Shown: positions 11,800 to 24,893 of the stretch, one piece after another
Numbering within the stretch: the first letter of the stretch is position 1
Layout: every line of letters starts with the position of its first letter
Notes under the pieces: model-generated
The model's input: only the letters and a program-made list of their open reading frames with translations
Told to the model about the DNA's origin: nothing
Databases searched by the model: none
Made by a program: the position numbers and the translations under genes
Assembly (NCBI GenBank): GCA_029379385.1
Contig: CM055605.1
Location: 5,429,001-5,493,000 of the forward strand
Source of the DNA: Quillaja saponaria
Lineage: Eukaryota; Streptophyta; Magnoliopsida; Fabales; Quillajaceae
DNA length: 64,000 nucleotides
Direction: 5' to 3'

Positions 11800-14700
11800 A
11801 TGTCGAGGGGGCCAGATCGTCTTGTGAGGAGCTTGAAGAAGTTCGCGGACTCTCAGTACAAGTTCTTCTCAACTCGTTATGGGCAACAGTTCACTGACAT
11901 TTTGGAGTTCCCAATTAAGTTGGTTTTGTCTCCTTTTACTCTCGCTTTTGACATTGCTGGCTCTGCTTCCCGAGGTTTCGGCGTCCCCGAGTTTATCTCT
12001 AAGCTCTCATATGCCTCCATCTTTGTGAGTTCTTGAAATGCACATTAGTCGATCTTTGCATTTGTGTTGGGTTGAATAAATTATGAGAATTTGATGAATT
12101 TCTTCGACTGACTTTGGGCCCCAATTCTGGGTTGTTTGTCTATGATATTTTCGGTTTTTTGGGTATTTGGAAAATGGAGGGGTGAATTGAATTGGTATAT
12201 GTTACATTTTGAGATTCATTTGCATGATACTTGTGATTTGATGAAGTGGGTTACGGAAAGTTGCTACTTCCTGGACTTGAATGCTATTTTTGAACTCTTA
12301 TCAAATATTTGAGATGTTAATTTCACGGATTAATTGCAGGTTGTTGCTACATTGGGGACTTATGATATTGCCTTGGAGCTTGGGAAGAAGGTGATATGTC
12401 AGAGGTACTTTTCTCTATTCCTTGGTGTCCCTTGTCTCCCGTTTCTATTCCATTCTATAATGGAATTTACTGAGGATCTAATGACTTGATACTATTATAT
12501 TTAAATATTATAGTGCCTGATAGTTTTTCCTTGACTTTCATGTACTTGGGAAAAAACAGAGGCAAGTTAATCATTCTTTACTGCTGTTTAGCACCAGCAC
12601 ACGTATATTATTGCAATTATAAAATCCTTGAAGCAGAGTGCCTCCGGAGCTTCAGTTGTCAAAAATAGTATTGGCATGGTAGTACGTTATTCAATCAACA
12701 AGTTTGGAGAAAGGTGGTCACCATGTAGTGTGCATTTGTCTTTGTATAACCCTTTTTAGTCTTTGATATATGGTTATGAATACACCAAATATGGCATGCT
12801 CTACAAAGCACAAGTAACAGTCTTTTTGTCAATGCGTTGTATTCTGAGCTGAGGACTTAGATGTGAAAGGGTTCCATAAGTTCCTGTAGATCACAACTGT
12901 TTTGATGGTTATGATAAATAAAGTGTTGCTCTAGAAATTATTTGAACTTGATGTTTGTCCTTACATACAGGAACTGTCGAACCTGCAATGGCTGGCAGGC
13001 ATTGCGGTGTACTATGTGCAGAGGATCTGGAAGGGTGCACTATCAAGTGAAGAGTTATGCATTGAAAAGGTATGTTCCTCTCCGCATTTGTTTTCTTTAG
13101 AAGGGTGCTAACTACATCCAAAGTTTAGATATAGTTTCCGCATGAGAAAGTTAAAAAATTTCAGTGAAAGGTTACTGAACAGTAGTTCCTGGAAGTTTTC
13201 TGCTTGAGGATCTTCTAAAAAGATTTCATCATCATATTTATAATTGTATTTGGAGATCCTTATTTTTTTAGTTGAATTTATAGTTTTGCTTTTATCCTTT
13301 CGTATTTTATTAAATGGTCCCATTACTGTCGTTCTTGTACTCTTTTCTTTTCTCTTTCTTAATAAAGTTTCTTCCCTATTAAAGAAAGTTCCCAGAACAT
13401 ATACGTTAAAAATGTGCTATCATATGTCAAATGAAATGCTGAATTTCCTTTTGTTTCCACTATGTAATTAAGGAATCATCTGGAGCAATAGAAAGTTGCA
13501 TATAAATTGAAAAAGGGAATTCCTGTATTATTATGTTGGAATATCAACTGCACCTAAAGCCTAAGTTGACCAGACAAGCTAACACTTTCTTCCTGACCTT
13601 TGTATCTCAAGGTCATGTATGAGAATGGGATAACAAGCCTTACACGAAAAAATTTGTGGTTTGTAACGTAAACTCAACCTATTTGAGTCCTCATAAGGAT
13701 CCTCTTTCTCCATTTAATCCTATCTAAAAATTACATTTTCCACTAACCCTTTTGCAGTCAATTAACTTTCCTTGTTATTCTTTGTTTTTGCCTTTCCCTC
13801 TCTTTTCTTTTGGCCAAAGATTCTCCATATTTTCGCACTTAGTTGTACCAGGCATTTGCATCTCTATATTATACCCATCCTCATTTTAGACAATTTTCCC
13901 TCATATTATGATAAACCCTACTAATTAATGAAAAAACTTCAATATCTCAATGTTTTCATCTCTTTTACCTCGTTCTTTGGACACATACAATTTCGTAGTA
14001 AAAGAAAAAAATCAAGATGAGACATTTGGCGTCCTGTAGACATCCTGATCTGCATTTGAACTGGAATAAGAACTGAGATTAAAAAAAAAAAAAAAAACCT
14101 TTACAGGAGATGCGATACCAAAATTTGATTAAATAGCCTCATAGATAATTGGTCAAACTTCAAAGAGACCAAAATTATAGGAAATGTGCATACCAGTCAT
14201 AATTCAATCAATATGTTGCATAAACCTGGAAGTTGAGATGCTAGTGAATTTGGTTTTCGTTTTTTTTTTTTTGTTATTAATTGTTCATAAAGAAGGGTTT
14301 TCTTCATTTGATTCCTTTTATTTTTATGGAAGGGGAGGATGGACAGGAATTTTTGTGGCCATCAACTTTTTTTCTTTCTTTGTTTCTGGCACAAATCATT
14401 GTCATTGACTTCTTATGAAGCCTTTCTACTACCACAACAGTTTGGTGTATCACATTATATATTGTTCCTCTTCCATGTATTCACTTTTAGTGGAGAGAAG
14501 GCGACAGCTGAATCTGTTGCAGACGCCATTGCTGAAAACCGGGCTGAGTTAGTGCACATTCCATCCTCATTGGATCTTCATTCACCATTGCCATCAAAAG
14601 ACTGCCCAACTTGTGATGGAACAGTAAGTAATAATATCTTGGAGCAGATTTGATTTAAGTTCAAATCACCCCCTCCCCGCAAATGTAATCATGAGTGAAG

Positions 14701-17700
14701 GTTCATTTTATCTGCAACTCCATTACAGTTATACTTTCTTATTTCTGAACTAAGGCTATATTTGGGAGAGGTGAAAGTGAGAGGACAGAGAATGGATGTA
14801 ATGTTAGTTACTCTTTTGTTCTATTTTCCTCCCATTTTCCTTCCTCCTATTTTCTTTACCCCCACTTTCACCTCCCCCAACTAGAGTTATTATTTTCTTT
14901 GTTTTCCTTTATGGTGATAAATTATTTCTCATAGTCAGCACTGTATTCATGAAAATCTGTTGGTCTTCTTCCCCTTATCTGCTAAAGGAAGATGAAAACT
15001 AAGAATTGGTGTATTAAGCTTAGCTTAGAAACTATTTAGAACATCTGCTGGAACACATATATATGCTTCTGTATGTAACCATTAACATCTGGAATGTTGT
15101 TGTTTGATCTTTGAGTGAAGTATTTACTGATATTGCAGGGTGTAATGGGCTGTCCTGAATGCAAGCACAAATTGCAAGTCAGGATCTCTGCAGATGATGT
15201 AAGTTATTTCCATCAAATTGCTAGCTTTTGGATGTGACATTATGTTTAATTTGTATGTATTAGATATATTGAGATGTTTGTAACATTGGCTTCTATATGA
15301 CAAGTTTTTCAGAATGTTAGGATCATGATTTTAAAGGCTAGGTCTGAGTCTGTTGTGCCTTTGAATTTTAATAATATAAGTGCTAGGCAATACCGTTGCC
15401 AGAGTACATTGGGCAAATAGTGTTTTAGAAAGTTCTAGGAACTTTTGGATGTGAATTTGGCAACTCTCTCCAAGGAAGTGGTGGGGATTGAAAGATGTGT
15501 TGGCAATTAACGCTGAAATTACATTGAGCTGTAAAATTACTGTAAAGGACATATACAAGTGTTTTAATAAAAACTTTTGGTTATTTAATTAGTACAATTT
15601 TAATTTTTTTTTTCTTTTAAAAAAAATTATAAAACTTATGTATGTCCTTTATGGTCAATGATAAAAAATTGAAAATTTGAAAAATTATTTATTAGAAGGG
15701 AGGGTGGGAATCAGAAGCATGTTCTTGAATTTTTTTTTTTTTAATGTTACTGATAAAAAGAAGGAACAGTTAAAGCATGTTTTTAACTTCTTCTTTTTTT
15801 ATTGTCTTTTGGGTCCTTTGGAAGTTGTCCAGTAAACCTTGTCTTTAGATGCTGAATAAAATGAAACTATATTACATATTATCTGTTTCATCTTTGCAAT
15901 TTTCTGTAGGTGTCCCATCCGTGATCTGTCCTTTCTTCTTGCAGATTATGGAGCCTCCATGGACAGCCTATAATATCTTGAGAAAGATGGACTATCCCTA
16001 TGAGGCTAGTACAACACATAGATATCTCTGTAATATCTTTGGACTTTTTAATATACTGAGAATATGTCTTAGCCGGGGATATAAAAATAGAACCAATCAC
16101 TTATTATCATTTTAGATGCTTTATCTTATCTGACATTTTATTCTGATCATCATTAATGCTTCAGCACATAGTTCACAGCATGAAAGACCCAAGTATTGCT
16201 GCATTTTGGCTCATTACCTTGCCCCAGGTTGTGGGTGGATTCAACTATGATGATGATGTGAAGCAAAAAATTTGGTGGCAGTATAAGGTTTTGGGTCCAT
16301 TCTAGCTTCCTTTTATCCTCTTCTTATTATTCAGTTGTTCATTTATTTCTTTTAATTTCCATTTTTGGTAAGAATTTATGCATTTTCATTTTTCTGTTGG
16401 GAGATTCTTAGCTGCATTGGGTGCTTACATTTGTTCATGTCAAAATCCTCTGCAACTTAAAGAAATACTGGTTAAAGTAGCATAATGTACATAATTCTCT
16501 TACATGTGTGACCTCAAGCTTCTTGGGAAACAGTGAAACGGGGCAGGCATGATGACAATACCCTTTGGTTGGGAGCAGACCAAGGTGCATTGTTTGGGTC
16601 AGTAGTGACTCCACAACATTTCCTTCACATATAAGACAAAGGAACTTTCTCAATGTCTGCAGGTGTAAATCATCACTGTGGGCCCCTTGTGGGGAATATA
16701 TATCAGGTGTCAACATGTCATGCCTTTTTGTTCAAGGGGCCACTTTCCATTTTTACTGTGTCCTCCAGATATGTTCCATCCTCGTGGTCTTGTTTAGGTG
16801 TCATACTTCTTTGGTTGGTACAAAAAGTTGGGGGTAGATACGATGCTCCATCCCGGCATCATGTGCCTCTATCCACAATGGGTGAGAGCATTGAAGAATT
16901 AACGCTAATGAGGCACCACGGAAAACGCTCGAACACAATACTTTACAAGTTATGACCGAACAAGTTTACCATTGAGCCAACACAACAGCTCATTGGCCTT
17001 TTTCTATATCAAATTTCAGTCTCAGGCAGCCTCTTATATTTAAGCCTGGTATGCAACAGGTCCAATAGGCTGGATGATGACCAGGCTGGTTTTCTAATTT
17101 CAGTATCTCAGTCACATAAGTTTAATTAGATCATTGAGCTTCTGTAATTGCTTGCTGAATATTTTAGAGAGAGAGTAGTAGCTGAAAAAAAAGTGAGAAT
17201 TTTTGAGAGAGTACTTTGAATTTTTTTCTACGGATTTTGTATTTCCCAATGGAAAATCTGATATGAATGTCAGATCTCTGTCTCTACAATTAACCAAGTA
17301 AAGTTAGTTCCAACTTGTTTCTTGTACATTTGTAATGATATATCTAATCATGAATTGACAAATATTTTATAGACACAAACTGAGTTGGAATCTTTGTTAC
17401 ATTTTGTAAAAGACAAAGACGCTCTAGTACTTCTCGTGAATCTAATTTTTAAAATTTTTTTTAATAATTTTTTTTTTTTTGGTGTGGTTAGGATTCCATG
17501 CGGTATGATCAGCTCCGAGATGTGGTGGCCAAGCGGAAACCAGGGTGGGAATACTTGCAGGAAGTAAGACAGTTTCTTACACAATTTGCCAAATAGGATA
17601 ATTTCTTAAAATCAAGATCCTAGTTATAACATATTTTTTTTAAATGGATGGATCCTAATTATAACACTTTAAGCTCAGTACTGATTTTGATTTTATTGTC

Positions 17701-20700
17701 TGTATTACGATTAATGGAGTTGCCTTTGTGGGTAAGCAACATAATGTATCAAGCACATTCTATGCCTGGGCTGTAGATTCATTGCCTATACATTTTAATG
17801 TAACAAATATCTAGAACCTGTATATGACCAAGAATTGTCAGCAACAACACAACTGTAAATACTAAATAGGAAAACAATAAGTCAAGAAGCTGATGAAACA
17901 TGTTGGTTGGTTTCATACTTTTGCATTTTCCTCTAACCCAAATTTAGCATATATCCTTGATATTGTGATCACTTTGATTTTACAGGCCTTGATCTCCATA
18001 GATCCTGCCCGTGCAAGGGATGATCCTGTCATTGTGAAGAATGTCCCTTACTATAAGGCAAAGAAGGCACTGGAGGCAGAAGTTATGAAACTTAATCCTC
18101 CACCGAGACCACCAAATTGGGGTGTACGTTTTCACTGTCTTCATCTTATTTCTCCTTATTTATTAGAATACATGTGCCCAGTCTCATAATGTGTGGATGG
18201 TTGGAGATAAACCGTGAATCTTACACTGCATTTTCCGTTATTACAAAGTTGTTCAGAAGGAGCAGCATAACTTTGACAAGAGTACTTGGATGAATGCTTA
18301 TTCCCATTAGTTAGCTAGGACGTGCTCTAAATTTACTTCTAAAAGATAAAGAGAATTGCAGATATTTTCATTCAAGTGGAAATCTAGAGTCTGTTTCACT
18401 GAATTATTGTTTTCTGGAAAATGTTTTTTGCATTTCCTTACTAGTTACTGCTGGGTACAGTAGTTAATAAAATAACTTCTCAAACACTGAAGTCATTTTC
18501 ATGGTGAGCTGAAGTTTTCCATTGTCACCATAATACTATATGATACTTCAATCATGAAGTGACTCGAACTGAGCTCTGACTGCTTGCCACTTCCTACTGA
18601 TCTACACCAATGGTTGGGGGAGTGCTCAATATCAGCTATTCTTCAGTCTTTGGCTAATCCTAGTAGGTCAATAGTCAACTTTGGATTGTTATAAGTTGCT
18701 ATTAATCATACGACTTGGAGTTTACCAATCAACTGAAATTTAAAGAAAGTACGTATTTCCTATGAATAATTTCCTTTTAGGATTTTATTCTCGTAAAATA
18801 AATTTGAGAGCTACTTTGTTGGGATAGTAAGAGAAGGAGGAAAGTGTGGAAGCTATTAAGTGGTAATCTTACTTTGTAAGAATGCATTGAATAGGAGTTT
18901 GACATTGCAAAGCTGCTTTGAACTTAGTACAGAGGTTCCAAATTCATTACTTCTCTCTCTCTCTCTCTCTCTCTCTCTTTGTTTGATTGGTTCCATGTTC
19001 CTCTTGAGAATTAGTCTACTATCACATCAAAAATTTAAACTAGGGGCAACATAGGCAAGAAATAAGTACACTGTGCCTTAGGGCTTAGACACAGGTTTGA
19101 ACTAACTGCAGAGCATTGGCAGGAGCTGGACCTTCCATTGAATGCATCATCTTGGACCGAGGAGGATCTCAAAGATTCAGAAAAGTTCTATGAAATGACA
19201 GTGCTTCTTAATGCACAAAGAGAAATTGCGGATAAAATTTTGGATGCACAGTGGGAAGCAAAATGGCATCAGGAAAAGGTTAGTGGATTATATCTTTTAT
19301 TTTTTCTTTTGGCGTGTACTTGATGGTGAAAGGATTGTTTACATTACACATACAAGAATCTATTATGTCACTTCTCAAGTTCTGAGAAAAACCCAGGATT
19401 TAACAAGGGTATAACTAAAAGAAAAAGAGGAGGCAGATAAAAAATAACAAATGCAAGGGCAGTTGGCCTGCATCCATCTCTAAAACAGTCCAAGAAAATT
19501 CACTGTGAAATACCAGCTGGTCAAAAAATTTACTCTTGAATCGTTATCAAACCCAAATCCTAATTATGCCCAATATTCGCTCTGACTAGAATAAAAAAGA
19601 AAGCACAATCATTTTCAATTTTCCTTTTCTCCTTCAGTGACCAGCTGCGGTTCCTAGAAAGAGTCCTACTGTAAAGATCTCAGGTTGCCATTAAGCTTTT
19701 TTCATGCATGCAGCCTCATAGCCACCAGAAAGTTGGTCAGTGATGAATTTATGAAATCTATTTAAATTTGGTATAGTTTGGCTTTCTGAGATAGCCACTG
19801 AATGAACAAATACTCGAGAGCTAATTTTGGGGTCTAAACAAGCCAATAACTTTGGTCGTTTTACTTAGCAATTCAAACACAATTCAAAATTAACCAAATA
19901 CAAACTGCAGTATTGTGGACATTAAACTACCTGGTGGAGGCGTAGCTTGATTGTGTTTGAGCATCAGCTGACTGAAACTTCTCGAGTACTAAATTAAACA
20001 TTAAAAAACTATCAAGTATTTCAAATTGAGGAACAAGGAAAAGGATGTCAAGTTGAACCAGAGAGTTTAAATGACTCTTTTATATCTTCCTGTGTCATAG
20101 CATGCCCTTTTCTCATGATGTGCATACTTGATATAAACTCACGCAAGCATGTGTTGCCTTTAAGATATTACCTAGGTACTTTTGGTGCACTTTAGGTTAT
20201 CAACGAGTCAACAACTAAGCACCTTGTGGATTTTATCTGCTGTCTTCTGCCTGTCACCAGGAGCTTGACACTCTTGCTTTTAGAAATGTGATTTTACATA
20301 GAATGAGTTTTCTGAAAGTTTGCTATTTATGATACATCTTATTTTATATGCATTGTGGACCTAACTATGATTGGGTTTGATTTTCAGTTGAATGAGATGC
20401 TGAAGGAGAAGGTACAGCCCTACATAAAAAATCTTGACAGGGAGCTCCTTTCCCCGCCTATTATAATACAAAGTAAAAATGAGGACCAGAAGGTATTTCT
20501 TTATTATTATCTTGCCTGTGTACTTCATTCTTACTTACTGTTGTTGTTGGTCATAATTTCGAGTTTGGTAGAAACTGAAAAAAGTTTTATTTGGAAGGAG
20601 ACAATGTCGTGCTTTTCTTATTATAGTAATTTATACTTGATTGTCATACTGATTGTGCAGTAAGTTAGTGATGAACGTGGCCTTGCTCCCGCTTCCCTCT

Positions 20701-20948
20701 TCTAAAGTTCTTCACCTCTACTTTCCAAATTTTGAAAAGTACCACGTCCTTTGCATACTTCAGAACTGAATTTATTGGTTTCATGAGATTTAGCAAAGCA
20801 TTATCCTGTCTGCAAACTTGCAGCAATCCTCCATTTTAAAATTCCTCCTGCTGTAGACAGCATTAGTTAATGTGAACCAGTAACTTTTGTAACTCACATT
20901 CACTTGTCATTGCAGAGGACTCGGCAGAAGAGATGGTGGTTCTTTTGA
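11800..20948 (+). CDS. EMB2737: DnaJ-type CxxCxG zinc-finger protein, EMB2737-like
   Basis: Twelve exons (11800-12024, 12340-12404, 12971-13069, 14491-14623, 15139-15198, 15945-16004, 16165-16287, 17492-17563, 17986-18123, 19123-19278, 20388-20492, 20916-20948) join in frame to 422 residues. Four CxxC motifs, at 99-102 (CRTCNG), 110-113 (CTMCRG), 168-171 (CPTCDG) and 179-182 (CPEC), match the DnaJ/Hsp40 cysteine-rich zinc fold. There is no J domain. A hydrophobic stretch near 50-85 could be membrane-associated. The C-terminal half is basic and charged and ends in RWWFF. The family is plant-specific; the Arabidopsis gene I recall beside DEP1 is EMB2737, predicted plastid-located and needed for embryo development. 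The molecular role is unknown. Intron 6 starts with GC rather than GT. The symbol rests on similarity and remembered gene order. Confidence 0.85.
16005..16164 (+). other. GC-AG intron
   Basis: The exon ends ...PYE at GAG and is followed by GCTAGT. The next exon opens with CACATAG after TTCAG and continues HIVHSMKD in frame. The nearest GT, five bases further on, would shift the frame, so a GC donor is the only splice that keeps this conserved junction. Confidence 0.75.
18952..18978. repeat. (TC)n microsatellite
   Basis: An uninterrupted run of about 13 TC units lies in an intron of the DnaJ-type gene. Confidence 0.95.
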
Positions 20949-23001
20949 CAGTGGACGGTGCTTGACCGATGTCTCTGGTCCTCCTTTTCCTCATATACTC
21001 GGCTCTTATAAATCCTGCCTACTGCTGGAAATTTTGATGGATGCACAGCCTGTCTTTCTCTCAATTGTACCATTACTTCAGCAAAGTGCTACTTTTAACA
21101 TTTCTGTATCCTGATTGTGGTGAGTATTTGTACTTTATTAGGAGGGGGACAGCAGATCGTTTGTAAGGTCTACTACAAAAAAAAGTGAGATTTTCCGTGG
21201 ACAACATATAATGTATGTCTACAATTTTTATTGCAATACTCCATTTTTTCATGTCCATCTGGTAAGCTCGGTAATATTTTTCAAGATGGTTCTGCTATGC
21301 AAAAAGCTGTTTGGTCAATTCTTTTGAGTGGTGTTTTTCTTCTGTGTTTTTAAAAAAATAAGGGACACTTTTGAAAGCAAGAGATATTTTTAAAAGTTGA
21401 CTGATTTTTTAATAATTATTTTTACATAGTTGAAAATTACATTAACTTTGTACAAATTATAATATTATCAAATTCAACTTTAGTTTCTTAACGCACATAT
21501 TTTGCTATTTGGTGCAGTTAGTCTGAATTCATACCCCAAGCAGTACTTTTATTCAGAAACTTGAGCATGCAACATTTGTTCTTCTGACGATACAGCTCCA
21601 ATTTTCAATTATTATACACAATTTTCTTTGTCTATGGTCTGTATCCCTTCTCCACACTCCACCCTTTTCTATTTTGAAGTAAATCCACATGTTACCATAT
21701 TCATTACATACACATTTCCAATTCAGAAGAAACATGACACATTTAAGTTGCTTTCTTGACTTTGCCAAGTCAGTAGTTGCCATTTGAATTGAGAGTAACA
21801 TAACCAGACCTTCCCAAACACGAAGCTCTCTCCCTTTGCCAGCAGACTACTCAAATTTAATGTACACCCATTTCTTATTTTTAATCAATCCAGATTTTGT
21901 CCTTGCACGCCCAATTAAAAGTGGCAACTACCACTGAAGCCAAAACACCTGGATGACGTAGTGCATTATATAAATATAAATATATTATTATTAATTTTCA
22001 ATATTATTTTGATGTTGGATATTGTGTAGGATTAAATAATTAAATACGTGGAAAGATATCAATTGCTAACAAGTCGTATTCTATCTGTTTGACCACAAAT
22101 TATGTGGCAGCAAAGTGCCTATTGCTTATTGGAACACTGATGTATGAATTGAAAAGTGAAGAAGAAAATTATCCTAATTATTCATTAGGATTGAAAGGAG
22201 ATAAGGAATGTTTTAAGTAGATATCCATCAAAAAAATAAAAATAAATTATATCAATGTATCACCAACCTCATAATAGTCTATTATAATGACTTTCTGTGT
22301 TTATTATTTTGACTAAATTGTAGATATATATATATATATTATCTCTCTAATTTATATTAAAAATAATTTTAAATTTTATAAATTAGAAATTTGAGATCAA
22401 AAATTAATATAATTCATATTATCATTTTTTGTCTCAATTAACTTCACTAAAAATAATTTGGAATATATTTAAAATATATATATTAACATCAGAATTTTAA
22501 TTAATTATTTTATATACATTGTAGAATTAAAAATATTTTATTTAAAACATAAATTTTGATACATCACATTTTATTTAACAATGTAAACTTATATTAATTC
22601 ATATTCTTTTCATTAAGTTAATTTTGTCTGACAAAATTATAGTACTCAAATTTAAAATTATAAGTTATTAATTTTAATAATGAAATAAATTCTATTATAA
22701 ATTATAAGAATGAAAAATATAATTTTGCCAATTAATTTTTTGTTAGTATTTGTAAATCACTAATTATTTTTTATCATGTTGAAGTTAGAAGGGAGATAAT
22801 AATAAACGAATACGACCAAAACAATCTCTCAAATAAAATCATAGATTACACTACTTAAATGACAATAATCACAAGAACAAATATCAAAACCCAGAATAAA
22901 CTAAAAAAAAATTGGATGAAGAATAACAACCAAAATTTTTTTATTTAAAAAAAAAAAAAAAAACCTCTAATAATTAATTGAAAATATTTTTCTTTTCTTT
23001 T
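20949..23001. other. spacer between convergent genes, no gene seen
   Basis: The first few hundred bases are probably the 3' untranslated region of the DnaJ-type gene. The rest is AT-rich, especially 21960-22800, with poly-A/T runs and an (AT)n tract near 22325. No exon with recognisable protein similarity was found on either strand. Confidence 0.6.
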
Positions 23002-24107
23002 CTAATGGGCACTAATAAAATTACTGAGAGCGGCACTCAGCACAATACTAACGGCACACACAAATAAACTCCAAGGAGTTACTGTTACAGCCCAAGCAGC
23101 TGACTTCGGTGTTGTCGACGGTGACGACGTTTTAGGAGCAGCGCTTGTAGAACCTGATGGGCTTGTCGATGAAGTTGGTGGCAATGTCGAGGGTACAGGC
23201 GGCGATGATGTTGGTGTTGAACCAGCTGGACTATTTGGAACCGGAGGTGAAGATGGAGATGTCGCCGGCACCGGAATGTTTGCTACTGGAAATGGTGCCG
23301 GCGACGGATTGTTTGATACTGGGGATGGTGTCCGCGCCGGAGTGTTTGATACTGGAGATGGTGCCGGCGCCGGAGTGTTTGAAGACGGAGATGTTGCCGG
23401 CGCTGGAGTGTTGGCTACTGGAGATGGTGCTGGCACCGGAGTGTTTGTTAATGGAGATGGTGATGTTGGTGCATTACCCGCCGGAGATGGTGATTTTGGT
23501 GACTCAGATGGTGGGTTTGGTGAAGTGGGTGCGGTGGAAATAGGCGGCTGAGCAACGGGAGGCTGAGAAACCGACGGTGGTGGTGGTGATCTGACAGCTA
23601 AAACAACAACAATCAGTTTCTGTCCTTTTTCACAGTTTCCATCATGACCGCTGATGAAAAAGAACGGTCCTGATCTATCAAACTTGAATTCAGTGTCACC
23701 ATCCTCAAATTTCTGAATTGGGCTATTTTTGTTGCAGTTGTAGTAATCGTCCTTGTTCACCACCAACACTGAGTCTGATCCTTTGTTGTACTTGAAAACT
23801 AGAAAGAGAATCAGCAAAAAAGAGCAAAACCCATCATTCTAAATCACTAAACCAAAAAAGGGTTTAAAGAAAAATTAAAATTTTAATCAAAATTAATTAA
23901 AAAAAAAAAAAAAAAAACCTTACATAGGGTGTCATTGACTTGGAACCTGTTTCTTCCAGCCCAGTGATTGTAATCCTCAGAAGGGTTCAAGACCCAACCA
24001 TTACTTCCACCAACACGAAATTTGTAGGATTGGGAAGGAATTATGAGAAAAGAAGCAAAGATAAAGAAGAGCATGAGAGGCCTAATTTGATCATATAAGT
24101 GATCCAT
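23002..24107 (-). CDS. ENODL1: early nodulin-like protein (phytocyanin domain, AGP-type, GPI tail)
   Basis: Two exons (complement 24107-23924 and 23798-23002) give 326 residues. Residues 1-27 form a signal peptide ending SQS. Residues 28 to about 133 are a plastocyanin-like domain (YKFRVGGSNGW start, DYYNCN, SGHDGNCEKGQK). The His that binds copper in true phytocyanins is Asp here (GSDSVLVV), so copper binding is not expected. A long Pro/Ser/Ala/Thr segment with repeated APSPV.NTPAPA-type modules offers many AP/SP/TP sites for arabinogalactan. A hydrophobic end (SLFVCAVSIVLSAALSNF) fits GPI anchoring. The product is probably an outer-plasma-membrane or wall protein. Phase-1 splicing after NDTL gives the family-typical LFFKYNKGSDSV. 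The ENODL1 symbol follows remembered Arabidopsis gene order and is less certain than the family. Confidence 0.88.
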
Positions 24108-24337
24108 GACAACAAAAAATTGAGCTGATCATATACATGAAGAGAGAGAAATGTGTATTTCTTGAAGATTCCAAGCAAAACAGCATTCACAAATGGAAAC
24201 TGTCCTGAACCTATATATATATATATTATAAAACAAATATAGTGAATTTGTTGTTTGGTTAAAAATCATACGTGTAAAAATCAGTGTCGTTGATTGAGTT
24301 TCCAAGTTTGAAACTTAAATACGCGGCGAGATCAGAG

Positions 24338-24862
24338 GGAGTTAACGGTAGTATGTTACATAATAATGATGGTGATTGGAACGTATACTCAAATGTCTAT
24401 AATCTATATAGTAGGGATGAGTCTCATCAAAGTTTTTTAATATTTGTTTAATCACTGTGGATCGACCTGAATTAATGATACCATTGTAGCGAGACAAGCG
24501 CAGGCTTAGAGTTTTTGGCTCCATCTTATCTATTTTTTATGGATGCATATTCTGATTCGAATACAACTTAATTTCAATTACTATCTCAAATATCATTGTG
24601 TTGTTTGTTAGGATCTTCATCATAATCATTATAGGAAGATCAATGTTACATAATAAGGTGGTGATTGATTCGTATACATTATGTCTATTAATCTATACAG
24701 TTTTTGATTGTTTATTATATAACTGGACCAACTTAAATGGCACCGTAATAGTGAGACTAAGTGTAGATTGAGAGTTTTTTTGACTTATTTTGTGTTACAT
24801 GTTTGGATTCCGTATGTAATCTGATTTGAACACAATTTAACTCCAATTATTATCGCCTTTGA
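24338..24862. repeat. diverged tandem duplication, about 310-bp period
   Basis: Text from about 24340 (GTTACATAATAATGATGGTG) recurs from about 24646 (GTTACATAATAAGGTGGTG), followed in both by matching blocks including GTATAC, ATCTATA.AG, GAGAGTTTTT-type and AATCTGATT/TTCTGATT segments. Divergence is considerable, so boundaries are approximate. No gene is evident. Confidence 0.55.
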
Positions 24863-24893
24863 TCATAATCATTATAGGAAGATCAATGCTAAC

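Noticed and set aside
15960..16110. Read-through ORF past the PYE exon as an alternative 3' end
   Set aside because: The continuation is hydrophobic junk, while the GC donor joins perfectly to the next conserved exon.
23157..23551. Open frames on the + strand across the ENODL proline-rich part
   Set aside because: They are the complement of the repetitive glycomodule region and simply mirror its codon pattern.
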